From: Prolixibacteraceae bacterium
GTDB lineage: Bacteria; Bacteroidota; Bacteroidia; Bacteroidales; Prolixibacteraceae
Direction of reading: 5' to 3'
NCBI GenBank assembly: GCA_003506435.1
Contig: DOAQ01000043.1
Location: forward strand, 26,649 to 90,648
Length of the DNA stretch: 64,000 nt
Positions 43,361 through 51,968 of the stretch are shown in pieces (positions within the stretch are counted from its first letter, which is position 1; each line of letters starts with the position of its first letter). The position numbers and the translations under genes were made by a program. Under the pieces are notes generated by a model that was not told the origin of the DNA, made no database searches, and saw nothing but the letters and a program-made list of their open reading frames with translations.

Positions 43361-44455
43361 TTACCCTCCTATTAATTTTTGTTCCAGTGCCTGCACTACT
43401 TCCGAAGGAGTTGGAATAATTCCGCCCATCCGTCCAAAATATTTTACAGGGACAGCACATCCGGCGCAGCCAACAGATAACTGAACGTCTTCAATCATTT
43501 GTCCTGCATTCATTTCAACAGTCATAAAGCCTTTTACCCTTTTCGCCATTTCGCCAATTATTTGCTTCGGAAAAGGAAATAAGGTAATAGGTCTGAGCAA
43601 ACCAACTTTCATTCCTTTTTCGCGTGCAATATCAACAGCTTTTTGGCAGATTCTTGAAGAAACGCCAAAAGCTACTAAAATGTATTCAGCATCGTCGCAC
43701 CGGATTGTTTCATATAGAACATCTTCGGCTTGCATTTTTGCATATTTTTCCTGAAACCGTTTGTTATTGGCTTCCATTTTTGCTGAATCCATTTCCAGTG
43801 AAGTGGCGATGTTTCGTTCTCGGTTTGGTTTCTTTCCGTTGGTGGCCCAGCTTCCGTATTTTGCATCAATTTCCTCAGCAGTCATTCGTGGTTTAAAATC
43901 AGACAACTGCACTTTTTCCATCATTTGCCCGATGGCTCCATCGGCTAAAATCATGGACGGATTACGATATTTGAATGCCAGTTGAAAACCCAGATCAACA
44001 AAATCATTCATTTCCTGAACGGAAGCAGGCGCCAAAACAATCAAATGGTAGTCGCCGTGTCCACCGCCTTTTACCGATTGGAAATAATCGGCCTGCGATG
44101 GCTGGATCGTACCCAGACCGGGGCCGCCGCGTTGTACGTTTACGATTACGCAAGGCAATTCGGCACCGGCAATATACGAAATTCCTTCGGCCATCAGGCT
44201 GATACCTGGGCTCGAAGAAGAAGTCATCACTTTTTTACCGGTGGCGGCAGCTCCATACACCATGTTAATCGATGCTACCTCACTTTCGGCCTGCAATACC
44301 ACCATGCCTGTTTCGTTCCAAGGTTCGCGGGCCATGAGGGTTTCCATCACTTCACTTTGAGGAGTTATCGGGTACCCGAAGTAACCGTCGCATCCACAAC
44401 GAATAGCCGCTTCAGCAATAACTTCGTTTCCCTTCATTAATTTTAATTCTCCCAT
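43361..44455 (-). CDS. vorB: 2-oxoacid:ferredoxin oxidoreductase, alpha subunit (VorB/KorA type)
   Basis: 364 aa from the ATG at 44455; the frame runs on to 44668 but there it overlaps the ferredoxin gene in another frame, so the internal start is right. KGNEVIAEAAIRCGCDGYFG and YPITPQSEV open the pyrimidine-binding domain; VMTSSSSPGISLMAEG, NVQRGGPGLGT and the C-terminal ethylmalonyl-like domain II (VGLLRPITLFPFP) follow. Automatic annotations usually call this type VorB (3-methyl-2-oxobutanoate); neighbours suggest aryl-pyruvates are also possible. Confidence 0.9.
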   Translation of the reverse strand: MGELKLMKGNEVIAEAAIRCGCDGYFGYPITPQSEVMETLMAREPWNETGMVVLQAESEVASINMVYGAAATGKKVMTSSSSPGISLMAEGISYIAGAELPCVIVNVQRGGPGLGTIQPSQADYFQSVKGGGHGDYHLIVLAPASVQEMNDFVDLGFQLAFKYRNPSMILADGAIGQMMEKVQLSDFKPRMTAEEIDAKYGSWATNGKKPNRERNIATSLEMDSAKMEANNKRFQEKYAKMQAEDVLYETIRCDDAEYILVAFGVSSRICQKAVDIAREKGMKVGLLRPITLFPFPKQIIGEMAKRVKGFMTVEMNAGQMIEDVQLSVGCAGCAVPVKYFGRMGGIIPTPSEVVQALEQKLIGG

Positions 44456-44484
44456 GTATTGAAAGTTTTTAATGTTAGCTACTC

Positions 44485-44709
44485 TTAAATTTTTACACGA
44501 TAAACAGTGATACAAGTATCCGGACAAACAATTGCACAATTTGAGCAGCCGATACAGTTTTCCGGGTTTTTCATGAACGAAAAATGGTATCCCCGGCTGT
44601 TCACCTGTTTGTTCTGTCCAAGAACATCGTGCGGACAGGCAACTACACAAAGTCCGCAACCTTTGCATTCTTCATTGTCGACTACGACCGCGCCTCTTAC
44701 TTTTGCCAT
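44485..44709 (-). CDS. 2[4Fe-4S] ferredoxin, delta subunit of the oxidoreductase
   Basis: 74 aa with two clusters: Cys15, 18, 21, 25 (CKGCGLCVVACP) and Cys52, 55, 58, 62 (CIGCSNCAIVCP). First gene of the oxidoreductase operon and presumably its electron outlet subunit. Confidence 0.93.
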   Translation of the reverse strand: MAKVRGAVVVDNEECKGCGLCVVACPHDVLGQNKQVNSRGYHFSFMKNPENCIGCSNCAIVCPDTCITVYRVKI

Positions 44710-44782
44710 GATAATTTGTTTTTATATATGTGCGTAACCACTATTAATCAAGTGAATATCCTCTTGCTGAACAGGGTTATTG

Positions 44783-44790
44783 CAAATCTA
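44783..44790 (-). promoter_or_regulatory. -7 promoter box TAGATTTG of the oxidoreductase operon
   Basis: Exact TAnnTTTG on the minus strand, 73 bp before the ferredoxin ATG, with TTG about 23 bp upstream inside the palindrome at 44812-44827. Confidence 0.6.
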
Positions 44791-44811
44791 TTGGTTTCAT
44801 TTTTTTCTTTG

Positions 44812-44827
44812 TGCAACAAAAGTTGCA
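44812..44827. promoter_or_regulatory. Palindrome TGCAACAAAAGTTGCA (candidate Crp/Fnr-type operator)
   Basis: Perfect 16-bp palindrome with a 4-base centre, the geometry of Fnr/Crp-family sites, overlapping the -33 region of the oxidoreductase promoter and 2 bp after the stop of the Crp/Fnr-family gene. Binding by that regulator is inference. Confidence 0.5.
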
Positions 44828-44829
44828 AA

Positions 44830-45396
44830 TTATAATTTGTTCAGGACCCGGGTGAAAATATTCCTATGGATTCCCAGATACGATGCTATATGTTGCCGCT
44901 GTACCCTGGATGCAAGTTCTCCATGTTCGGAAAAAAACTTTTTAACCCGCTGAAAAGCGTTTAACGACTGGAATGAATAAACCCGTTTTAATGTCTGAAT
45001 ATAGCTTTCTTCGGCCATTACCCGTACCATGTGTTCCAGTTGCGGGTCTTTCCTGACCAGGATATCGAATTCACTTTTCTGTATAAAAATTAAAATTGAA
45101 TCTTCGTAAGCCCTGATTGCTTCACCCGATTTTTTTCCTCTCAGAAAACTTTCGTAGCTGGTAATGATCGCATGGTTGGGCGGATAAAAAAAATTCGATA
45201 TCCATTCTTTTCCGTTTTCGGAAATGTAGGATGAATAAAGTAATCCTTCCAGAACAATTCCCAGCTTGCCCGATGGGTCGTCATAATCGATAAAAGCTTC
45301 TCCTTTTTTCAAAGTACAGGGACTTTTTTTTGCAAAAAATTCCTGAAGTTGAATCAAGGTAGAATTGTAAGCTGTTACCAGATTATTGGCTCCCAT
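44830..45396 (-). CDS. Crp/Fnr-family transcriptional regulator
   Basis: 188 aa. A cyclic-nucleotide-binding-type beta-roll covers about residues 20-115 (GEAFIDYDDPSGKLGIVLEG, FIQKSEFDILV), then the dimer helix and a short C-terminal HTH (RQHIASYLGIHRNIFTRVLN). No Fe-S cysteines of FNR are visible, and the effector pocket is not the cAMP consensus, so the signal is unknown. Encoded between the aminotransferase (18 bp upstream) and the ferredoxin operon; the palindrome just downstream may be its target. Confidence 0.85.
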   Translation of the reverse strand: MGANNLVTAYNSTLIQLQEFFAKKSPCTLKKGEAFIDYDDPSGKLGIVLEGLLYSSYISENGKEWISNFFYPPNHAIITSYESFLRGKKSGEAIRAYEDSILIFIQKSEFDILVRKDPQLEHMVRVMAEESYIQTLKRVYSFQSLNAFQRVKKFFSEHGELASRVQRQHIASYLGIHRNIFTRVLNKL

Positions 45397-45414
45397 AGTT
45401 TTGTTTTATAATCG

Positions 45415-46725
45415 TTATCCGAAGTTCTCACTGAACATTTTCAACCGTTTTTCAAGATCGCCAAACTGATCGCGACCAACATGTGAAACACAGGCCCGAA
45501 GCCCTTCTCGTTCACTGCCGGTATTTTTCAGTGAGATGGCGCTTATTCCGTAGTAAAGAATATTTGCAAGAAGTTCTTCTCCTGTCATACCCGGATACTG
45601 GATGGTGAAATAGAACCCGTTGGCAATGGGTTCGTCGCCGTCTTTTTCGTACACAATTTTAAACCCGTTTTCGGTGAACAGTTTTTTCATGATCCGGGCT
45701 TTTTCACCGTATTCCTTTACTTCTTCCACAAAATTAAACTTCCCGTCGTTTGCTGCCTTGAACATAGCTGCCAAAGCAAACTGCGCCGAGTGGCAGGTAC
45801 CGGAAGAAAGTGCGTAAAGTACGCGCAGTACAACCGTGTGTCCAAAAGCATGGCTTTGGAAACGTGTTTTCAGGTTCTCGTATTTGCGGTTGAAAAGGGC
45901 GTCGGAAATGACCATCATGCCGATGCGCTGGCCTGCGTACGAGAATATTTTCGAGCTTGAAATAAATAATACGTAATTGTCTGTATATCGTGCAATGGTT
46001 GGCTGGAAAGGAGGCTGGCCGGGAGTATACAGATTTTTACGGAAATCCATGGCAAAATAGGCCAGGTCTTCCATGATAGTCACATCGTATTTTGTCGACA
46101 TTTCTCCAATGATCTGCAATTCCTCTTCAGTCAGGCAAATCCAACTGGGATTGTTCGGGTTCGAATAGATGATGCAACTGATATTTCCTTTGGAAAGATA
46201 CGACTCCAGTTTTTCGCGCAGTTTTTCACCCCGGTAGTCAAACACATCGAACGATTCGTACGGTCTGCCCATGACCATCATTTGTTGTTTCTGAACCGGA
46301 AATCCCGGATCAATAAACAGCACCGTGTCTTTCTTTTTGTCGGCATTGCTGGAAACGAAAAGAGCTGCATACGTCCCCTGCATTGATCCAACGGTGGGGA
46401 TACAACCTTCCGGCGAAACGTCAATGTCAGTAAATAGTTTGACAAATCGTGCTGTTTCTGCTTTTAACTCCGGATGTCCTTCCATCATCGGGTATCTTGC
46501 GGCAACTCCCGATTTCAGCGCTTCGATTTCGGCTTTGGTACCTACTTCGGCAGGCGGCAGACCGGGAACACCCATTTCCATACGGCAATACCGGATGCCG
46601 GTTTCTTTTTCAACTAAATTAACCAGCGCTACAATCTCGCGGATAGAGGCATTGCCAATATTTTCAATTTGTAAACGTTTTACTAAGCGGTCAACTATTG
46701 TGCGATCTATTGGAGTCTGTTTCAT
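45415..46725 (-). CDS. PLP-dependent aminotransferase (class I/II)
   Basis: 436 aa. RMEMGVPGLPPAEVG near residue 42, TVGSMQGTYAALF near 121, IYSNPNNPSWICL near 198, the PLP-lysine region LFISSSKIFSYAGQRIGMM (Lys about 258) and a C-terminal domain with RACVSHVG. Fold-type I aminotransferase of unknown exact specificity; its setting with prephenate dehydratase, phenylacetate-CoA ligase and the ferredoxin oxidoreductase makes aromatic amino acid transamination plausible. Confidence 0.87.
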   Translation of the reverse strand: MKQTPIDRTIVDRLVKRLQIENIGNASIREIVALVNLVEKETGIRYCRMEMGVPGLPPAEVGTKAEIEALKSGVAARYPMMEGHPELKAETARFVKLFTDIDVSPEGCIPTVGSMQGTYAALFVSSNADKKKDTVLFIDPGFPVQKQQMMVMGRPYESFDVFDYRGEKLREKLESYLSKGNISCIIYSNPNNPSWICLTEEELQIIGEMSTKYDVTIMEDLAYFAMDFRKNLYTPGQPPFQPTIARYTDNYVLFISSSKIFSYAGQRIGMMVISDALFNRKYENLKTRFQSHAFGHTVVLRVLYALSSGTCHSAQFALAAMFKAANDGKFNFVEEVKEYGEKARIMKKLFTENGFKIVYEKDGDEPIANGFYFTIQYPGMTGEELLANILYYGISAISLKNTGSEREGLRACVSHVGRDQFGDLEKRLKMFSENFG

Positions 46726-47019
46726 TCTAAAAATACTTGTATCCGGTCGGTTTTATTCTTTGTTCGAGACAGGAAATTGAAAATATACCGTGTGTTTTTC
46801 CGTTCCTTATCGGATCAAAGAAATTGAAAAAATACTTAAAAGCAGCATATTATCTGCGATTTTTCAGAACGACCGGATGTGTTATTAAATTTGTTTTTCA
46901 AATCAGAAAATCATTCGATCAGAAAAAATCAAACTGAAAGAATTCCCCTTTTTTAACTTAAAATTCAATGCAAAAATGGGGATTTCTCTGACCATGAATT
47001 TTATCATTTATTTCGGGTA
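46726..47019. other. 294-bp intergenic region, no gene seen
   Basis: A+T-rich gap between flavodoxin stop and aminotransferase start on the same strand. I find no TAnnTTTG box of convincing quality, hairpin terminator or conserved ORF; it probably carries the aminotransferase promoter. Confidence 0.5.
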
Positions 47020-47544
47020 TCAGAACCCGAAATGAGGTTTTAAGTCGTTCAGCCAGGCAGTAATTCGTTTATTCGTCTGTTCCGGTTCAAAATCTTCATC
47101 AATCGGCAACCCGATAAATTTTCCGTCAATCAGGGCTTCCGAATCATCGAATTCGTAACCTTCGGTTGCAACCTGCCCGACAATCGTTGCGTCTTTTTTC
47201 ATGATTTCTTTGGCGAGCATACCCATGGCATTTACAAAATGACCGGGATAGGTGATATGGTCGCCCAATCCGAAGATGGCTACGATTTTATTGGAATAGC
47301 TGGCGCTGGCTGCTTTCGGGAAAAACTTACTCCAGTCGGTATTTGAATATTCCGAGTCCCAGGTTTCTTTTCCAACGGTCGATATTCCAAAAATGATTTT
47401 ATCGAAGCGTTCGATATCAGATAAATCAGCATCTTTGACAGGGATCATTTCCACTTTATCGTTGCCAATGGCATCTTTAATTTTATCAGCTACCCGATGT
47501 ACCGAACCTTTCGAGGGGCCGAAAAATAATCCTATTTTACTCAT
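47020..47544 (-). CDS. fldA: Flavodoxin (long-chain)
   Basis: 174 aa. N-terminal GLFFGPSKGSVHRVADKI replaces the usual FMN-phosphate loop (S/T-x-T-G-x-T) with GPSKGSVHR, an unusual but intact-looking variant. GISTVGKETWDSEYSNTDW near 55, VAIFGLGDHITYPGHF near 87 (FMN-stacking region with Tyr) and the long-chain insertion near 135 follow. Low-potential electron carrier; encoded 14 bp after prephenate dehydratase, so it may serve the ferredoxin-linked enzyme of this cluster. Confidence 0.87.
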   Translation of the reverse strand: MSKIGLFFGPSKGSVHRVADKIKDAIGNDKVEMIPVKDADLSDIERFDKIIFGISTVGKETWDSEYSNTDWSKFFPKAASASYSNKIVAIFGLGDHITYPGHFVNAMGMLAKEIMKKDATIVGQVATEGYEFDDSEALIDGKFIGLPIDEDFEPEQTNKRITAWLNDLKPHFGF

Positions 47545-47558
47545 AACAGTCGTATTTT

Positions 47559-48395
47559 TTAGTTTTGAATGTCGATCTCGCCGCGAACATATTCGCCCAA
47601 AATTGACAAGCTGGATACATTCTTTAGTATTGCATGAATGGCACGTTCATAATTGACAATATCGTCCCATTCAACATCCACATGCATGGTATATTCGTTG
47701 GGTTTGCCCAAAATGGGTACCGACTGAATTTTATTTAAGTTGATTTTGTTTTCAGCAAAAATATTCAGTACCCGGGCCAGTGCGCCGTAATAATGTCCGA
47801 CTTCGAAACAAAGAGAAGCTTTGTTGTTCAGGTCGCTTTGGTTCGAATGTTTGGATAGAATCCAGAAACGTGTATAATTCTTTTTATTGGTCTCAATATT
47901 GGTTTCAAGCACATTCAGTCCGTAGATTTCGGCGGTACGCAGGTTCCCGATTGCCGCGGCATTCATCAGGTTTTCCTCTACGAGTAATTTGCCGGAAGCT
48001 GCTGTGTCCTGATTCTCGCGGATTTTTGCCTCCGGAAAATATTTTTCAATGTATTCGACGCACTGGCGAATTGCTATCGGATGCGAATAAATGGTTTTGA
48101 TATCTTCTTTTTTTGCACCGGGAAGCATCATCAGGTTCATTTGAATATGAATGTATATTTCTCCGATCACCCGAAGGTGGAAATCGCGAATGAGCGAATA
48201 ATTCTGCAAAATGCTACCAGCTATCGAATTCTCAATGGCCATCACGGCAATGTCAACTTTGTCGGCATCAATTAGTTCGCAAACGCTTTGGAACGACCGG
48301 CATTCGATTACTTCAATTTCTTCATCCCCGAAATATTTCCGGGCAGCATCTTCGTGAAACGATCCGGCGATTCCCTGTATTGCAATTTTTTTCAT
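47559..48395 (-). CDS. pheA: Prephenate dehydratase
   Basis: 278 aa. IQGIAGSFHEDAARKYF start, the catalytic-site segment MAIENSIAGSILQNYSLI (about 52-69), and the T-R-F motif in NYTRFWIL (about 168-175), then a C-terminal ACT domain (GALARVLNIFAENKINL, about 200-216). Converts prephenate to phenylpyruvate; the ACT domain usually mediates feedback by phenylalanine. No chorismate mutase is fused. The 188-bp upstream gap has a good -7 box. Confidence 0.93.
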   Translation of the reverse strand: MKKIAIQGIAGSFHEDAARKYFGDEEIEVIECRSFQSVCELIDADKVDIAVMAIENSIAGSILQNYSLIRDFHLRVIGEIYIHIQMNLMMLPGAKKEDIKTIYSHPIAIRQCVEYIEKYFPEAKIRENQDTAASGKLLVEENLMNAAAIGNLRTAEIYGLNVLETNIETNKKNYTRFWILSKHSNQSDLNNKASLCFEVGHYYGALARVLNIFAENKINLNKIQSVPILGKPNEYTMHVDVEWDDIVNYERAIHAILKNVSSLSILGEYVRGEIDIQN

Positions 48396-48458
48396 TTTGT
48401 ATTACTTGGTTTCAAAATAGAGCAGGACTATTTTGTTTGCAATTTTTCCTGCCGAGTA

Positions 48459-48466
48459 CAAAATTA
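48459..48466 (-). promoter_or_regulatory. -7 promoter box TAATTTTG upstream of pheA
   Basis: Exact TAnnTTTG on the minus strand, 63 bp before the pheA ATG. A 6-bp hairpin (GCAGGA/TCCTGC) lies in the expected leader. The -33 element is not clear. Confidence 0.5.
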
Positions 48467-48583
48467 TAACAATAAATCAATAATGCTGGTTTTTCGCAGC
48501 CAGTATACTTTTTACCAGTTATTCTTAATAAATGGTTTTCGTTTGTTTTCTGCTGAAAAAATTTCTATCGGTTCCCGCGTTTG

Positions 48584-49012
48584 CTAAATCTTGTACAGGT
48601 CGCTTGCTTTCACCAAATCCAACTGATGGTCGCTCAAAACTTTAATGCACTTCTGTATATCGGTTGGTTTCAGCATGATATTCGCAGCTTTTCCTTCATT
48701 GGAATAGGCATATAAATATTCAATAAACACACCTTCGTCGGCCAGTATGTTGAGCGCTTTTGCCAGTGCTCCCGGTTGGTTGGGGGTGCTGAGGCAAATA
48801 ACGTCGGTGAGGCTCACCGAGAAGCTGGCTTCTTTTAAAACTACCAGCGCTTTTTCAGGATCAGAAACGATCATGCGAAGAATTCCAAACTCCGATGTGT
48901 CGGCAATATTAAAAGCAGAAATGTTGATTTGGGCTTCGCCCAGCAGGCTGGTAACTTCGTTCAGGCGGCCTGTTTTATTTTCAAGAAAAACTGATAATTG
49001 TTTGATAATCAT
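48584..49012 (-). CDS. ACT-domain protein (two tandem ACT domains)
   Basis: 142 aa consisting of two ACT units: about residues 4-68 (LSVFLENKTGRLNEVTSLLG) and 70-136 (ICLSTPNQPGALAKALNILA). No catalytic domain. Such stand-alone proteins accompany phenylacetate-CoA ligase genes and are presumed amino-acid-binding regulators. 12 bp downstream of paaK, same transcript. Confidence 0.88.
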   Translation of the reverse strand: MIIKQLSVFLENKTGRLNEVTSLLGEAQINISAFNIADTSEFGILRMIVSDPEKALVVLKEASFSVSLTDVICLSTPNQPGALAKALNILADEGVFIEYLYAYSNEGKAANIMLKPTDIQKCIKVLSDHQLDLVKASDLYKI

Positions 49013-49024
49013 GATTGGTGCCTC

Positions 49025-50323
49025 CTATAATTTTCGGTTGTCGATTACCCGTTTGGCTTTGCCCGCAGTCCGTTCAATGGTTTTGGGTTCAACCAGTTTT
49101 ACATTTACTGAGATGCCCAGTGTGTTATGTATTTTCTGTGTGATTTTTTTACGCAGCGCTTCCAGTTGCCTGATTTCATCAGAGAAAAATTGTTCCTGAA
49201 CTTCAACCATCACATTCAGAATGTCGAGATTGTCTTCACGTTCAACCGTGATCAGGTAGTGGGGGGCAGTTTCGCTCATTTCGAGCAGCACGCTTTCAAT
49301 TTGCGACGGAAATACGTTCACTCCGCGAATGATCAGCATATCGTCGGAACGTCCGGTACATTTTTCCATGCGTACCGTCGTGCGGCCGCATTCGCATTTG
49401 TCGTAGATGAGCCGGGTGAGGTCGCGGGTCCGGTAGCGGATCAGCGGAATACCTTCTTTGGTGATGGTTGTGAAAACCAGTTCGCCCCGTTCACCGGCCG
49501 GTAGTGGTTGCAGTGTTTCAGGATCGATAATTTCCGGCACAAAATGATCTTCGTTGATGTGCATCCCGCATTGGTACTCGCATTCGCAGGAAACTCCCGG
49601 ACCAATAATTTCGCTCAATCCGTAAATATCGATTGCTTTCAGTCCCAGTTTTAATTCTATTTCGCGGCGCATATTTTCGGTCCATGGTTCGGCGCCAAAA
49701 ATACCTACCCGCAGCTTCAGGTTTTCCTTTTTTATCCCGGCCTCGGCAATTGCTTCCGACAAATACAAGGCGTATGAAGGAGTACAGGCGATAACCGAAG
49801 TTCCGAAGTCTTCCATCAATTGAAGTTGTTTTGCAGTATTTCCTCCTGAGATTGGGATGACGGTTGCACCGAGGTTTTCGCACCCGTAATGCAGTCCGAG
49901 TCCGCCGGTAAACAAGCCGTACCCGTAAGCAACCTGTACAATATCGTGCTGGCAAACACCTGCCATACACAATGAGCGGGTAACCACTTCTGACCACGAT
50001 TGGAGGTCTTTCCGGGTGTATCCCACAACAGTTGGTTTTCCGGTTGTTCCGGAGGAAGCATGAACGCGGACAATTTCGCTCATGGGTACGGTGAACATGC
50101 CAAAAGGATAATTATCGCGGAGGTCGGCTTTGGTAGTAAAAGGCAATTTATGCAAATCGTCGATGCTTTTTATATCGCCGGGAACCAGGTCGGCAGCCTG
50201 CATTTTTGCCCGGTAAGTGGGCACATTGTGATAAATACGCTGTACGGTTTCAATCAGTCGTTTCGACTGGATTGCTTTCATTTCATCGCGTCCCGCACAT
50301 TCAATTTTTTCGTTCCAGATCAT
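49025..50323 (-). CDS. paaK: Phenylacetate-CoA ligase
   Basis: 432 aa. Adenylate-forming motif VHASSGTTGKPTVVGYT (about residues 86-102), GAEPWTENMRREIE near 210, IDIYGLSEIIGPGVSCEC near 235 and the C-terminal domain with RSDDMLIIRGVNVFPSQIE near 331. Activates phenylacetate (or another aryl-acetate) to its CoA thioester. Beside prephenate dehydratase, an ACT protein and a ferredoxin-dependent 2-oxoacid oxidoreductase, it suggests phenylalanine synthesis from phenylacetate by reductive carboxylation, a route known from anaerobes. First gene of its operon. Confidence 0.92.
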   Translation of the reverse strand: MIWNEKIECAGRDEMKAIQSKRLIETVQRIYHNVPTYRAKMQAADLVPGDIKSIDDLHKLPFTTKADLRDNYPFGMFTVPMSEIVRVHASSGTTGKPTVVGYTRKDLQSWSEVVTRSLCMAGVCQHDIVQVAYGYGLFTGGLGLHYGCENLGATVIPISGGNTAKQLQLMEDFGTSVIACTPSYALYLSEAIAEAGIKKENLKLRVGIFGAEPWTENMRREIELKLGLKAIDIYGLSEIIGPGVSCECEYQCGMHINEDHFVPEIIDPETLQPLPAGERGELVFTTITKEGIPLIRYRTRDLTRLIYDKCECGRTTVRMEKCTGRSDDMLIIRGVNVFPSQIESVLLEMSETAPHYLITVEREDNLDILNVMVEVQEQFFSDEIRQLEALRKKITQKIHNTLGISVNVKLVEPKTIERTAGKAKRVIDNRKL

Positions 50324-50548
50324 TTTATTAACAGGTTAAAGTCAGCCAATAATTTTTGATTTTTATTTTGAGGCTAAAACTAATATCAATTTGATAGATT
50401 TGATCACTTTTTTTAATAAAATTTACGCAAATTAAAGATTACGGACGATAATTCATTACTTGATAATGATGCAGGTGAATCGGGTTTGTGGTTTTAAAAG
50501 ATTGAATCAATCGGACTGGGAACAGAAGTATTATAATCAGAAAAAAAT

Positions 50549-50746
50549 TTATTCCGGAATGATATTTTTCACTCTGCCAACTTCTCCTGTAGCCAGTTTT
50601 ACTTTTATGCCATGCGGATGAAAAGCTGCATTGGTCAGTATTTGCTTCACAAATCCTTCAGTTAGTTCGCCGCTTTGCTGATGCTGTTTCAGCACAATCT
50701 CCACCAGTTGTCCGCTTTCTATATTTTTCCGATACCTGCCGTCCAT
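50549..50746 (-). CDS. YwbE family protein (DUF2196)
   Basis: 65 aa. DGRYRKNIESGQLVEIVLKQ and LTEGFVKQILTNAAFHPHGI-V are the YwbE family signature; a small basic protein of unknown function. Starts 3 bp after the mltG stop. Confidence 0.88.
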   Translation of the reverse strand: MDGRYRKNIESGQLVEIVLKQHQQSGELTEGFVKQILTNAAFHPHGIKVKLATGEVGRVKNIIPE

Positions 50747-50749
50747 TTT

Positions 50750-51811
50750 TTATTTCCAGATTTTATTTTTATTGAGCGCTGCCTGGTATTTCCGGGCATT
50801 TTGGTTGTGTCCGTCGAGAGTTACTGCAAAATTGTGATACCCGGAAAAATCTTCTTTTGCACACATATACATGTAATTGTGTTTTTCGGCATTCAGAACC
50901 GCCTCGATGCTCGAAATTTCAGGAAAATTGATGGGGCCGGGAGGCAAACCCGCATATTTGTAAGTGTTGTAGGGCGAATCGATCAACAGATATTCATTCA
51001 ATACGCGCCGGATGGTAAAATCGTTCAGTGCAAATTTTATGGTCGGATCAGCCTGAAGCAACATGCCTTTTTTCAAACGGTTCAGATACAATCCGGCAAC
51101 AATGGGTTTTTCTTCATTTTTCACCGTTTCTTCCTGAACGATGGATGCAATCGTGCTTACCTGTTCGGGTGTCAGTCCCTTGGCTGTCGCTTTTGCTTTC
51201 CGGTCATCAGTCCAGAACCGTTTGTATTCGGCAGCCATCCGGTCGGTAAACTGTTCAGGAGTAGTTGTCCAGTAAAATTCGTACGAATTCGGGATGTACA
51301 TGCAGGGAATGGTTCGTTCCGTAAAACCATATTTCGCATACATGGTGGTATCAGTGAGTCTTTGCAGCAACAGCAGCGAATCCGGTTCAATATATTTGGA
51401 AATAGCAGCAGCCAGTTGCTTGAAATTCCGGATGTTGTTGAATGTAACAACTACCGGCTCCTGGCTTCCCGATCTCAGCATATTCACAATCTGGTTGGTA
51501 TTCATACCACTGTCGAAAAGGTATTTCCCCGGCTTGATGCTGTTGGAATATTTTTTCCGTTTTGAAACCCACTTAAACGCTTTGTTATTGATTAGAATAT
51601 CGTGTTTTTTTAATGAGTCGAGTACCTGATTAAAGTTGGCTTCTCTAGAAATAATAATACTTCCCGGTGTTTTTACATTGATTTCGAAAATATATTTGAA
51701 CAACTGATATCCCCTGATTCCTGTTATAACAAATGCAATGGCAACAACAATAATGATGATTTTATTGATGCGGGGGAAAAGCATGATTTTATTTTCGGGT
51801 TTAAATTCCAT
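50750..51811 (-). CDS. mltG: Endolytic transglycosylase MltG (YceG-like)
   Basis: 353 aa. One N-terminal membrane helix (about residues 14-33), a LysM-like region (ISREANFNQVLDSLKKHDIL, KWVSKRKKYSN-SIKPGKYLF), then the YceG catalytic domain: Glu in IVQEETVKNEEKPIVAGLYL (about 215-234), LLQADPTIKFAL, SPYNTYKYAGLPPGPI (about 277-292) and YMYMCAKEDFSGYHNF. Cleaves nascent glycan strands as a terminase of peptidoglycan synthesis. Confidence 0.93.
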   Translation of the reverse strand: MEFKPENKIMLFPRINKIIIIVVAIAFVITGIRGYQLFKYIFEINVKTPGSIIISREANFNQVLDSLKKHDILINNKAFKWVSKRKKYSNSIKPGKYLFDSGMNTNQIVNMLRSGSQEPVVVTFNNIRNFKQLAAAISKYIEPDSLLLLQRLTDTTMYAKYGFTERTIPCMYIPNSYEFYWTTTPEQFTDRMAAEYKRFWTDDRKAKATAKGLTPEQVSTIASIVQEETVKNEEKPIVAGLYLNRLKKGMLLQADPTIKFALNDFTIRRVLNEYLLIDSPYNTYKYAGLPPGPINFPEISSIEAVLNAEKHNYMYMCAKEDFSGYHNFAVTLDGHNQNARKYQAALNKNKIWK

Positions 51812-51968
51812 CCTGAAAAGTTTTTTGCAAAAATAAGTTTTTCGCCGGATTTATGCGATTGTGAGAAAAAGCTTAAATGTTCCTGAAAATGACCGGCACG
51901 GATAAAAGGATTGGCTGAAAATACCTATTTTCGTGCCTGAAAATAATTGAAAACTAAAAACGATAGAT

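Noticed and set aside
44456..44668. N-terminal extension of the oxidoreductase alpha subunit
   Set aside because: It would overlap the ferredoxin gene in another frame; the ATG at 44455 gives a normal family start.
48396..48583. Phenylalanine leader peptide before pheA, by analogy to cysK
   Set aside because: No short ORF with a Phe-codon run and no terminator near the pheA start; only a promoter and a weak 6-bp hairpin.
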